Assembly (NCBI GenBank): GCA_024138025.1
Contig: JAMXBD010000573.1
Span: 62,001 to 126,000 of the forward strand
Origin: Combretum micranthum
Lineage: Eukaryota > Streptophyta > Magnoliopsida > Myrtales > Combretaceae
Direction: 5' to 3'
DNA: 64,000 nucleotides
Shown: positions 24,701-35,170 of the stretch, one piece after another
Layout of the letters: each line of letters starts with the position of its first letter
Numbering within the stretch: position 1 is the stretch's first letter
Translations under genes and position numbers: made by a program
Notes under the pieces: generated by a model
What the model saw: only the letters and a program-made list of their open reading frames with translations
Told to the model about the DNA's origin: nothing
The model's database searches: none

Positions 24701-26326
24701 AATTTACCATCTGAGCCTACTTAGATTTCAAAAATAAAAAGGAACGTAGTAACTTGCTTGTTGTATGCTAGGATAGGTATTTAAAATAGATTAAGAACTT
24801 AAAAATGACCTAAGTATTAAGTGTTGTTTTGTGCGTGTGCCATTGAGTCCGGTCCTAAGAGCGGTAACCTTGTCTTAAGCAAGGCACGGTAGTTTAGGCG
24901 CTTAGGCTACTCCCATCATGATGCAATGATATTTGTAGATGGCTCGGCAGATAGCTAATGGAGTATATCATCTCGGCGTAACATTTACTTAAGCTTAGGG
25001 TAATATAACATGGTTTAGTTCACATTTATGGGACCAGTTGAACTAGATGATTAATTGACTAAGACTAAGTAAAGAGTATGTGACGGCTATGAACCTTAGA
25101 GGATGCTATTTTTCTTTATTGATTATATCATCTAGGAGATATACGTATTCAGGCTGCCTATATCAACTCCCTAAGCGTCGTGTGCTTACTTAGAACCCCT
25201 AGATTCCCATTAGCTTGTTCTGAAGTGTGAGTGCTTTGTGATACTTGATTTGCTTGAAATTGAAGATAATAACTTTCTATTTGTTGCATTGCATTTAAAG
25301 AGACTTATGTGTCCACTTCGTGCATGCCTATACTGTGTACTGAGTTTCGGCTCATTATTGTTGTTGCTATTATCTTTTCCAGGTATTCTTGATTGGATGA
25401 TGATGAGGAGGATTGATGAATGATGATGATATTGATGTTGTTGATGATTAGATGAAGATGATGATGTGGTTGATGATGTCGATTATGTTTGACTCGGGTA
25501 TGGGCGATCTAAGAAGTTTGAGAGGAGGAGTGAGTGAAGTAGGGCCGATGGATTCATTTGTATTTCTATTTGTTTTTATTTTGTTTTAAGAGATGGATTT
25601 ATATTTTTAAGTTGTAATTTTCTTTAAGGAGCTTGTGGAGCCTAAATATTTTGAAATCGTTGATATACTCATAAGAGTAGATTATAAAGAGTTTTTGTAA
25701 AGTTTTGTTTTTTTGACAGTTAGTTTGCTCTGGTAGGAGTAAAACCCTTTATTATGTTTTTTATAAAAGTTTGGTTTTCTGTTACTAATCTAGTTGCTGT
25801 AGAAATCTAAATAACAATTTCATTGACTAAAATTGGTTAGCAATATTCAATATAAACATATATTCAAGGAGGCCTAAGCATGTAATACATAAAGTATTAC
25901 ATGTGGTGATAACTACCTTAAATTAAATTTTAGGACGTCACAGTTACAATCAAAATGATGTGGTTAAAAATTAATCCAATCACTTCCCCTCTATTCCCAT
26001 CTTCTATTTTGAGTTAGCAGCAATTCTTTCACCCTAGTTTTGTCTATTTCTTTATTTTTTACCCCCCCCCCCCCCCCCCCAAAAAATTCTTGCTGTAACA
26101 TTAAATGAAAGAAAATAGCCAAAACTACACTTCTGGAAGCAACCAAAGAGAAATAGGCATAGCAAAACCAAAAGAGACATCATACCTCAAATGGCAAAGA
26201 GCAAAACACAGTCCTGTAATATCAGAGCAAAAGTTAGTGTTGCAATACTACATAATCAAAATAGGAAAAGACAAAACTTTTGCCATTGCAAATTCAAAAA
26301 TAATACGAGAAGTTGCAGGATAAGAC
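21795..26326. repeat. Dispersed repeat, copy A (split by an insertion)
   Basis: Bases 21795-22207 and 25943-26326 together correspond to an uninterrupted copy at about 41755-42583 inside the PTST2 gene, in the same orientation. Shared landmarks are ATGAGCCACCAA, AGTTTGGTGGTTGT, TACAATCAAAATGATG, TTCTTGCTGT and GCCATTGCAAATTCAAA. Copy A ends about 50 bases before the end of the second RING-H2 gene and carries a 19-base C-run at 26062-26080. The nature of the repeat (old transposon or duplicated host DNA) is not clear. Confidence 0.8.
22208..25942. mobile_element. 3.7-kb TG...CA insertion, probable solo LTR
   Basis: The insert begins TGAAATACGCC and ends GGACGTCACA. It is flanked by GTTAC at 22203-22207 and GTTAC at 25943-25947. 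The paralogous copy at about 42191-42196 lacks the insert and reads continuously (GATATTACAATC), so the junctions are well defined. TG...CA ends with a 5-bp TSD are typical of LTR retrotransposons. No direct terminal repeats or retroviral proteins are seen, so a solo LTR is the best reading. The CT-rich stretch at 22800-22960 and the TACTGAGTTTCGGCTCA motif with a TTTTCCAGG site near 25340-25382 recall long chromovirus LTRs; that link is from memory. Orientation is not settled. Confidence 0.65.
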
Positions 26327-26375
26327 ATACACTAAAACCCTAAAGTAAAACAGAAACACTAACTTCCTACCACAT

Positions 26376-27023
26376 TCACTCAAACTCAAATCGACACAAT
26401 GGGCATGATTTTCCATTCTCCAACCAGCGGATAATACATTCTTTATGGAATATATGATCACATGGTGTCTTTATCAACTCCATCTCGCCGCGCAATTGTT
26501 CCAAACAAACGGAGCAGCTATCATCAATATCATCGTATTCTGGATCATCAGAACCAACCCTAAAAGCCTTTTCCACCAGCCTTTGACGTGTAGAATCCGA
26601 TGTCGAGCGGCCTGTCAAATAAACATCCTCTTCGGTGCGAATCTCTAGATATGCTTTAACGATTACAACACCCGTCCGATCATGTTGTTGTTGAGCAAGG
26701 TCATTGGCTTTCTCGAAAACCTCTCGTGCCATGCGCTCCCATACCTCGGGCACGAAGTCGGCATCCATGTCTTCGAGCATTCCATGGACGTGTGACATGA
26801 GCTCGAGGGGGTGATCGACGATGGATAAGGGCTGGACTTTCGTTTTTCTTGTCTCTAGGACACCGTAGTCTTGGAAACCGACAAGAACCTCGCCGGTGTG
26901 GTCATATTGCATGATACGATGGATTCTCTGAAGAATGATATCGTAGATTAGAGCAGGAAAAGGACACCAACTGCTACTGCTACGAAGAGTGCTGCCTCTA
27001 ATGTTGTGATGGTAGAACGACAT
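26376..27023 (-). CDS. RING-H2 finger protein, probable E3 ubiquitin ligase (paralog 2)
   Basis: Single-exon gene of 215 codons with an ATG at 27023. The RING-H2 finger fills about residues 170-211: CSVC, C-D-H, I-F-H, K-E-C and CPLC, with all eight zinc ligands present. The rest aligns along its length with the product of 5333-5998 (GFQDYGVLETRKTKV and SDSTRQRLVEKAFRVGS). The two are same-strand paralogs about 21 kb apart, with the CACTA element and the solo LTR now between them. The shared N-terminal region is not a domain I can name. It probably acts as an E3 ligase; the substrate and location in the cell are unknown. A TATA-like box lies about 65 bases upstream. Confidence 0.88.
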   Translation of the reverse strand: MSFYHHNIRGSTLRSSSSWCPFPALIYDIILQRIHRIMQYDHTGEVLVGFQDYGVLETRKTKVQPLSIVDHPLELMSHVHGMLEDMDADFVPEVWERMAREVFEKANDLAQQQHDRTGVVIVKAYLEIRTEEDVYLTGRSTSDSTRQRLVEKAFRVGSDDPEYDDIDDSCSVCLEQLRGEMELIKTPCDHIFHKECIIRWLENGKSCPLCRFEFE

Positions 27024-27086
27024 TATCGTTAGAAATTAATGGTGTTTAAGGTTGTCGAAATATAAGAACAACAGAAATTACTAGAC

Positions 27087-27094
27087 ATTATAAA
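27087..27094 (-). promoter_or_regulatory. TATA-like box of RING-H2 gene 2
   Basis: On the minus strand CCTTTATAATG lies about 65-70 bases before the ATG at 27023, a plausible spacing for a TATA box with a short leader. Confidence 0.4.
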
Positions 27095-29303
27095 GGTTTG
27101 CAATTAAGTAATATTCAAGAAAGCCCAAGATGTATGTATATCTATATCTATCTACATATCTATATATTTAATCTGGAAGAAGCATCCCTTTTAAACAAAA
27201 TAAAGGATAATGGCCAAAAATGATAATTGCCCTACTTTCCTATTATATTCAATAATCTAAATCTAATAGCATCAATATATATATATATATATATAATTTT
27301 CAATTATCCATATTTTACTTTCCTATTATATATATATATATATATATATATATCTTATATGGAGAGGAGATGTGATTGTGATTGATTTTCTGGCGGCTAG
27401 CTAGCGGCAATTTAAGATATAATAAGGAGTTAGGATTTTGGAGTTTTAATCATTAGTTTCCTTGTATATGTTGAAATTGATTTTTTAGTTATTTTATTTG
27501 ATTCTATACATTTTATACGTTATTTACTTAATGTATCTATTTTAATTAATTTAACTTATCCACTTTAGATTATTGGTAATTTTTATCTTCGTTTTTAGGG
27601 ATTTTTTTTAATAGTAGACCATGCATTTGCAAAGGGTTTGCTTTTTTATAAAGGAAAAAAAAAAAAACCCGAAACGTGGATAATATAATTATAAGAATAG
27701 CATGAACATATATTAAGATATAAAGAAAAATAGTGTGGACCTTCGTAGGGTTGGGGCAGTTAGCTTTCAAAAAATTTTGCAATAGTTCTTTTTCAAGTGC
27801 TTCTATACCTATAAAAGGTTAGCAAGTAAAGTTTTAAATAAATCAAACTTTAAAAGATAAGATACCAAAGGGTTTCTCTTTTTGATATTATACATAAATA
27901 TAAATAAATTAAGGTTATTCAATTTAACTAAAAGTAAAATAAACTTACATAGAGATTAAGACATTAAAAAGTCTCATTTAGCTCAATGTCATCGATACAA
28001 ATATAACTATGGGTCTAGTCCATTTGATTCATTATTTTTTTTTCATTGGTTTGGTATCTTTTTACATCCACTCAACTAAATATTTTTATTAAAAAATACC
28101 AAAAAGATAAAGACAAAAAATATATATATACCCATTTTTTAAATTAAATATCCAAAAAATCCCTTATTTAGTTTATTCATTTTAAAAATATCAGTTAAGA
28201 TTTCATTTTCTAATGTTTAAAATATAATTTAAAATACCCTTTTCTTAGAAATATAAGGATTTTTCTATTTCCATTCTCCCATATTTAGTTTACACACAAA
28301 ACAAGTGCATATAATATACAGAAAAAAAAAAATCAAATAGGCTCTAAGGTAAATAAATTGCAACATTCTTACATCATTGATGGTATTATTATAATCATAA
28401 TATAGATATCATGTAAAGTGTAATATAGTGATAGAATTTTTATAGTCCTTATGCTATAAATTTATTTAATTCATATTCTGCTAGTAGACTTAAAATAAGT
28501 GTGTATTTTATATAACTTTATATTTGGTTCATGTTTGAGTTTGAATGCAAACCAACGTATCAAACACGAAATGAATCTCAAACCACACCAAATTTTTAAA
28601 GAGTTTACGACCTTTTCAAGTTATACATGTTAATTATATACACTTTGTTCAGTACTTTGATGAACTTAAATTAAAGAACACATCACTTGCACTAACAGAG
28701 CCGAAAATTCTAGTCTTTATACACACATATATATAATTACAAAATTGACCTCTAAATTATATAAGGGACAGATTTATATACAACTAAAATTGAACAACCG
28801 AAATACCTATTGTATTAACTTTTAATGAACTAATAGATTTATGAATTTCCTAAATGGGATTGTAAAAGTTTTTAAAGTATTTAATAAATTTCTTATGTAA
28901 TTATATGAAAAAAGTATGATTCGTCCAATTCAATGGGAATGTAGTAAAGTTGTAATATTTATTATAGTGTTTACTTAGTATAAAAAATAAAATAAGTAAT
29001 TATTGAAGTAAAAGTAAAATGTTTATAATGCCCTTTATCTTTATTATAGAGAAATGGTAATATTTATTGTATATGTAATATTTTTTAGACAGGTATTCAT
29101 GGCAAAATTTGAAAAAAAAAATTATTTAGGGGAGATAGATGGGATGAATTGTCATTCCTCTCAACTAAACAATATAATAACAATTTTACGTGTAATAATA
29201 AGGGAATGAATAACTATTTTTCTAAATGAACGTGCAAAGGCTGTAAATAAGCAAGTTGAGCCAAGCTTTCAAAGACCTAGGCTTAACTTGTTTGATAACT
29301 TAG
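27095..29303. other. AT-rich intergenic DNA
   Basis: No gene is seen. It contains (TA)n microsatellites at about 27275-27295 and 27326-27353 and several A/T homopolymers. Confidence 0.6.
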
Positions 29304-29560
29304 TAAGCTCAAGCTGAGCATGGCTTTAAACAAGTTTGAAAACGTTTAGACTCAATTTCGAGCTTAAGCTCGTTAGGATTCATGAGCCTAAGCTCGGCTC
29401 ATATGCTCATTTAGTTTTCCAGGTTTAAGCTCAAGCTGAGCATCACTTTTAACAAGTTTGAAAACGTTTAGACTCAATTTCGAGCTTAAGCTCATTAAGA
29501 TTCATGAGGCTAAGCTTGGTTCATATGCTCATTTAGTTTTTCGGGTTTAAGCTCAAGCTC
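29304..29560 (+). repeat. 122-bp tandem repeat, about 2.1 copies
   Basis: Units 29304-29425 and 29426-29547 are nearly identical 122-bp copies starting TAAGCTCAAGCTGAGC; a third copy begins at 29548 and breaks off. The units are full of AGCT and GAGCTTAAGCTC palindromes. Looser relatives of this sequence type occur at about 52090-52450 and 59530-59660. Confidence 0.85.
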
Positions 29561-29765
29561 TTACTTGTTTTATGGCAAAAAAAAAAAAACTCTTACTTGT
29601 TTATTTAAATAATTATATGATACATAATATATTATTAAAAGATATATTCATGGGAAAAAAAAAAAAAAACTCAACCTTGGCACATTTAAATAAAATAGCT
29701 TGATTTTCAATTGAAGCAGTCAACCTCCATTTAAGCTGAATTGGACCTATTAGGCCAATGTCATT

Positions 29766-30390
29766 AGTAGGAAAAATCCAATCCCTTGAATCCACAAAGA
29801 AATTTTTCCTCTTATCTATGCAATAACAAAATTATAACTAAAAATAAACAATAAAAAAAGGACAATAGGATTTAACATGAAAACCCCAATTGGAGCAAAT
29901 CATGGGGCCGTAGTGCAAATAATTCTTCCATTGTCAATAATAATGGGATTACATAGTTTTTCTTCACTAGATAATACTACTGGATCACAAATCTTCACCA
30001 CAATAGTGGATTTCAACAACAGTTGCAGGAACAAGTCACATTTTTCTCTAGAACTCTTTATAGGTTTTTAAAATAGCCAAAGTGATAATATAAAAGACAA
30101 AACAAGGAGTATATATATGAAACCCAAAGGAAGGCATGCAAGCAACATAGGCTGATCGTACGTGGGTGGCCTTCATGGCCGGCATACCTTGAAGTTTGCC
30201 ATAACGCTAGCGCTGTACTTCTCAATGCCGATGGCTTTCTGAGTGGCATACAGGCTTCTTCGATGATGCTATATGGTTTCCTTAGTTTGCACAAATCTCC
30301 TTATTTCAAGTCTACTTCTAAATATACAATATTTAGGATTTCCTTTCTTATAAGTTATAGACTCATATGGATTGGATCAATAACCCAACA
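29766..30390 (-). repeat. Copia 3' LTR
   Basis: On the minus strand it begins TGTTGGGTTATTG and shares most of its length with 34377-35073. It is about 70 bp shorter, mostly in the GC-richer middle part (30150-30250 compared with 34770-34940). The outer end is eroded: it reads TAGTAGG where the other copy has TGTTAGG. Confidence 0.85.
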
Positions 30391-30406
30391 AACTCCCCTC
30401 CAACTC
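30391..30406 (-). other. Copia polypurine tract
   Basis: Immediately before the 3' LTR the minus strand reads GAGTTGGAGGGGAGTT, the purine-rich primer site for plus-strand DNA synthesis. Confidence 0.75.
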
Positions 30407-30539
30407 ATATGGTAGGTTTCGTTACATTGGCTATCTGTTTGCAACAAATAAGTTTGTCCTTGGGTAAGCATTAATCATCATATCTGAACCATTTTCATCA
30501 ATATGGATCTTCTCTAGCTTCAAAAGCTTTGATTTCAAT

Positions 30540-31980
30540 ACATCTCGAATTCAATGATACCTAACAACAATGTGTTTGGATCTCAAATGGAAAGTTGGAT
30601 TCTTACTGAGATGTATGGTACTATAGCCATCACAAAACAAACTTAAGTCTTCTTGCTCTTGACCGAGTTCCTGTAAAAATTTCTTCATCCACAAGACTTC
30701 CTTGTAAGCTTCAATTACAGCAATATATTCTGCTTCAGTGATAGATAGTGCAACACACTTATGCAATTTTGATTGCCAAGACACTGCTCCCCTTGTATAA
30801 GTAATCAGATAACCTGAAGTGGACTTCTTAGAATCAAGATCTCTAGCCACATTAGATCTGAAAACCTTTCTAATGAAGGCTTACTACCAACAAACTGCAA
30901 GCATAATCTAAAATTGCCCCTGAGATACCTGAGAAGCCATTTAATAGCAATCCAATGCTCTTTACCTAGATTCAAGAGACAACAACTAACTATGCAACAA
31001 CATGAGCAATATCTTCTAGTGTACACCATAACATACATTAGACTACCAACTGCAGAAGAATAAGGAACCTTTTTCATGTCTTTTTTATCTGCTTCACTTT
31101 TAGGACACTACTGAGAATTGAGTTTAAAGTGACCTACAAGTGGAGAACAAACATGTTTTATCTTGCTCATGTTGAATCTTTCCAATACCTTTTATGAGTA
31201 TCTCTCATGTGATAACCACAATTTCTAACTCTTCCTATCATAAATAATTCTCATATAGAGAATCTGGTGTGCGGGTCCTAAGTCTTTCATGGAGAAAGAC
31301 TTGCTTAGTGTAATTTTCAGATCTTGTATCTTATTGGCATCATGGCCAATAATCAGCATATCATCAACAGATAATAGGAAAATAATGAACTCACCAATAC
31401 CAAATCTCTTTATGAAAACACAGTCCTGGTATATCCCTGATTAATATGAAGGAGTTAAACTTCTTATACCATTGCCTTGGAGCCTATTTGAGTCTATACA
31501 AGGTCTTCTTCGATTTCCAGAAAAGATGCTCCTTCCCTTTGACCTTAAACCACTCAGGCTACTCTATATAAATTTCTCCTTCAAGTCACCATGAAGGATT
31601 GCCGTCTTTACATCCATTTGCCTGATCTCCAAATTCAAATAGGCAACATCTGAGTGCAAACCGAATGGAAGACATCTTCACCACTGGTGAGAAAATCTCA
31701 TCAAAATCAACACCTTTCTTCTAATTGAACCCCTTCACAACCAATCTTGCCTTGTACCTTAGTTGTGAGCTATTTTTATCAGTCTTCAATCTATATACCC
31801 ATTTATTCTTCAATGGTCACTTACCCTTTGCCAGTTCCACCAAATCATATGTCTTGTTCTCACGCAAGGATTTCATCTCAACTTGCATGGCTTTAACCCA
31901 TTCCTTTTTCTACTCATGTAACATTGCTTCTTGATAACATTTTGGCTCTCCCCCGTCTGTTAATATCACATACTCATCTA
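30540..31980 (-). pseudogene. Copia reverse transcriptase and RNase H remnant
   Basis: RNase H is readable at 30551-30850 (STSGYLITYTRGAVSWQSKL, then ALSITEAEYIA). The preceding connection region at 30805-31077 contains SSAVGSLMYVMV and RYLRG. The RT active site near 31355-31380 reads SVDDMLI in place of the usual YVDDMLI, keeping both aspartates. QWYKKF can be read near 31465. Frameshifts and stops separate the pieces, and the DIAHAV segment of normal elements is scrambled here. Confidence 0.85.
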
Positions 31981-32239
31981 GACTATATCTCATTGATGGT
32001 TTTCTCTCTCTTGAAGATCTTCTCAACTCAATCTGCTAATGAGGCTCTTAGGGCTCTTCAATTGAATCTTCCACATCTCCCCCATCATTAGTATCATCAA
32101 GTAAGGGCACTGGATCTACATTTGTAGGGATCTCATCTGAAGATTTAGATTTTTTAAGCTTCTCAATATCTTCAATGGTTTAGTTTTCAAGAAAGACCGC
32201 ATCTCTACTCTTGATAATCTTCTTCTCTATATGATCCCA

Positions 32240-33040
32240 CAACTTGTACCCATACTCATCATGTGTATAACCTAAAAAAATACACTTCTTTGAATTTGCA
32301 TCAAGTTTTGCTCTTTCTTCCTTGGAAAAATGCACAAATACCCTACAACCAAACACATATAAGTGTTCATAAGAACCATCTTTACCTGTCTAAAATCTCT
32401 CTAGGATATCTCCATCCAAAGCATAAGAGGGAGATAGATTAATCAAGTCAACAATTGTCCTCATTGCTTCACCCCAAAATGATTTCGGTAGTTTGGCATG
32501 TGATAACATACACTTCACTCGCTTTGTGATAGTGTGATTCATTCTCTCTGTAACGCTATTCTGTTGTGGGGTCTTTGGAACTGTCCTCTCTAGCTTAATG
32601 CTATGTTCTCTACAATATTCTTCAAACGGTCCTCTATATTCACCATCATTATTTACTTTGACGCATTTCAACTATCTTCCTATTTCTCTTTCGGCTCTAG
32701 TGTTGAATTGCTTAAACACATCTAACACTTGGTCTTTAGACTTCAAAGCAAAAGTCTACAACTTCCTAGAGTGATCATCAATGAATGTCGCAAAATAAAT
32801 AGCACCACCTACTGACCTATCTTTCATATAATACACATATGTGCGAATTAAATCCAGTATATGAGATTTCTTAGCAGGTGGATTTATCTTAAATATAACT
32901 CTATGTTGTTTACCAGCAAGACAATTAGTGTAAGCTTTCAGAGGAATACCTTTTACATCAAGCAGGAGTTGTTTTATGACAAGCATTTTGGAGCTCTTTC
33001 TCACTCAAGTGACCAAGCCTCTTATACCATAGTTCCATAG
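32240..33040 (-). pseudogene. Copia integrase remnant
   Basis: The segment 32390-32671 contains EYCREHSIKLERTVPKTPQQ and ERMNHTI, the C-terminal half of the copia integrase core. The segment 32756-33004 contains CLAGKQHR and YFATFIDDHSRK, the GAG-pre-integrase end and the start of the core. At least one frameshift lies between them. Confidence 0.85.
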
Positions 33041-33499
33041 AAGAGTCATCAATTAGATTCACATCTCCTTTACTTAGTTTAGCTGACATTAAGTAAAAGG
33101 TATTAGTCTTCTTTCCTTTTGCCACTATGAGATAACCATTGGTGACTTTCCATTTACCTTCATCAAAGTGACTATTATAGCCTTCACCATCAAGTTTCCC
33201 TGCAGATATATATAAGGTTTAGATGGATATCTCGAACATGTCTGACATCTCTAAGAATGAGTCTGCAACCAGTGTTAGTCTTTAAAACAATATTTCTAAT
33301 GCTAACAATTTTAGATGTTTCATTGTTTCCAGTCCTAACATTGCTATAATCACTAACAATATAAGTTTAGAAAAATTCACTATGTGATGTCACATGAAAG
33401 GAGGCACCAGAATCAATAACCCAGTCACTGTCATGACATGCAAGGCTAACACAATCCTCTTCCTAGGCAACAACTATCTCGCCACATGCTACTGTAGCA

Positions 33500-34312
33500 G
33501 TTGTGTCTTCATCTTTTTTTATCACCTTTATCTTTATCCTGCTCTCTCTTCCACAGTCCACATTCTCTCTTGAAATGTCTTAGCTTGTCATAGTAATAGC
33601 ATTTCATATTTTTCCTTCGTGATTTAAATCTTTCCTTAGATTTATCAGATCTATTAGATTTATCACATGAGCTTTTGTTCCTGCTTCTACCATATCTTTA
33701 TGGCTTATCAGTAAAAAATGCCTGAGTCTCAGAACTCTTGCCAAGATCTTTCCTTGTGGATTCTTCATTCATCATGCTATCTTTCACCATTACAATAATG
33801 GGCTTTCCTTCTGAAGTAGAATTTCTAACAAACACCACAAGTGTCTCTCAACTATCAGGCAATGAACTCAACAACAAAAGTGTCTGAATCTCATCACCAA
33901 GCATAAGCTTCATCATAGTCAATTGATTCACAGGCCCTTGAAAATCATTCGAGTGCTCTGTCATATTGGATCAATCCTTATACTTCATATTCACCACTCT
34001 TCTAGTCAATGAGGTTTTATTCAAGACAGTCTGCCTTTCATACATGGATTCTAATTTCTTTCATAAAACATCAGCTTTGGTTTCCTGAGCAACATGATGA
34101 TATATATTGTGATAAACCCATTGTCATATATAATCAATAGTTTTTCTATTCATAATTGCTCAATCTTCATCGGACTTATTTGATGGCTTTGCAGTAACAC
34201 CACCCAAAGGCATATACGAATCTTTACGATACAATAGATATTGCATCATTGATTTTTAGATAGAATAATTTGATGGATTCAATTTTATCATCATACCTAA
34301 TGATTTAGCCAT
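33500..34312 (-). pseudogene. Copia gag remnant
   Basis: The probable start is the ATG at 34312 (MAKSLGMMIKLNPSNYSI, then a stop where related Gag proteins usually have Trp). A zinc-knuckle relic lies near 33550-33605 and reads CYYYDKLRHFKREC; the second cysteine and two glycines of the usual CYYCGKLGHxKxxC pattern are changed, each explainable by a G-to-A change. Confidence 0.75.
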
Positions 34313-34363
34313 TCCTACAAAACCCTAAAACAAAAAACCTCTTTTTTTTTTTTTTAACCTTAA

Positions 34364-34376
34364 CTCTGATGCTACT
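34364..34376 (-). other. Copia primer binding site
   Basis: Directly inside the 5' LTR the minus strand reads AGTAGCATCAGAG, two mismatches from the TGGTATCAGAG core complementary to initiator tRNA-Met that many plant copia elements use. Confidence 0.7.
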
Positions 34377-35073
34377 TGTTAGGAAAATCTGATGCCTTGA
34401 AACGACAAAGAAGTTTTTCCTCTTGCCTATGCAATAATAAAATTATAGTTGAAAATAAACAATAAAAAAAATGACATCAAGATTTAACGTGAAAAATCCC
34501 AATTAGGGAAAAACCACGGGACCGCAATGTAAATAATTCTTCTACTATCACAATAATGGGATTACACAGTTTTTCTTCACTAGATAATACTAATGGATCA
34601 CAAATCTTCACCATAATGATGGATTTCAACAACAGTAGCAGGAAAATGCCACTTCTTTCTCTAGAACTCTTTCTAGGTTTTCAAAATAGCCAAAGTGGTA
34701 ATATGAAAGATAAAACAAAGTGTATTTATATAAAATCCTAAGGAACCCACGCAGGCAACATAGACTAACCGTACACTAGCAACTTTTATGGCCTGCGAAA
34801 GTTGAAGGCCAGCACAACATCGGCAACTTTGGGCCAGCATTAAAACGCCGTTGCTCTCAACAAAAAATGAAGACTGCCACTATGTCGACGGTGTACTTCC
34901 CAACACCGATGGCTTTCACCTAAACACTTTCTAGGCGGCGTACAGGTTTTCTCGATGATGCCATCTGATCTTCTTATTTTGCATAAATCTCTATACTTTT
35001 AAGTTTTCTTCTAAATATACTATATTTAAGATTTCTTATATTATAAGTTACTGAGTTTGATACATAACCCACA
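34377..35073 (-). repeat. Copia 5' LTR
   Basis: It begins TGTGGGTTAT and ends CCTAACA on the minus strand, about 697 bp. It is the copy nearest the RCC1 gene, with its transcription direction pointing away from that gene. Confidence 0.85.
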
Positions 35074-35085
35074 ATTAGATGGGAA

Positions 35086-35096
35086 TATATTTATAG
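35086..35096 (+). promoter_or_regulatory. TATA-like box of the RCC1-repeat gene
   Basis: TATATTTATAG lies about 80 bases before the first in-frame ATG and only about 10 bases after the end of the copia LTR. The core promoter appears to be host DNA, while everything further upstream is retrotransposon. Confidence 0.4.
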
Positions 35097-35170
35097 CTAA
35101 TCAATAAATAAATAATAAATAATGGGATGTACAGGGCTTTGACGAAACACAAATCGAGAAGAACAGAAAA

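Larger units (their letters stand above)
29766..35073 (-). mobile_element. Degenerate Ty1/copia LTR retrotransposon
   Basis: Read on the minus strand the order is 5' LTR (35073-34377), primer binding site, gag, integrase, reverse transcriptase, RNase H, polypurine tract, 3' LTR (30390 to about 29766). Integrase before reverse transcriptase identifies the copia superfamily. Every coding region is broken by stops and frameshifts, so the element is dead. ATTAG occurs at 29763-29767 and 35074-35078 and may be the TSD, but the 3' LTR end is then three bases short. Confidence 0.9.

Noticed and set aside
24840..24910. Possible tRNA-like stretch (GGTCCTAAGAGCGG...)
   Set aside because: No cloverleaf could be formed and no intact A and B boxes are seen; it lies in the solo LTR.
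29304..29560. CRISPR-like regular repeats
   Set aside because: The 122-bp units are contiguous without spacers, and the DNA is plant nuclear.
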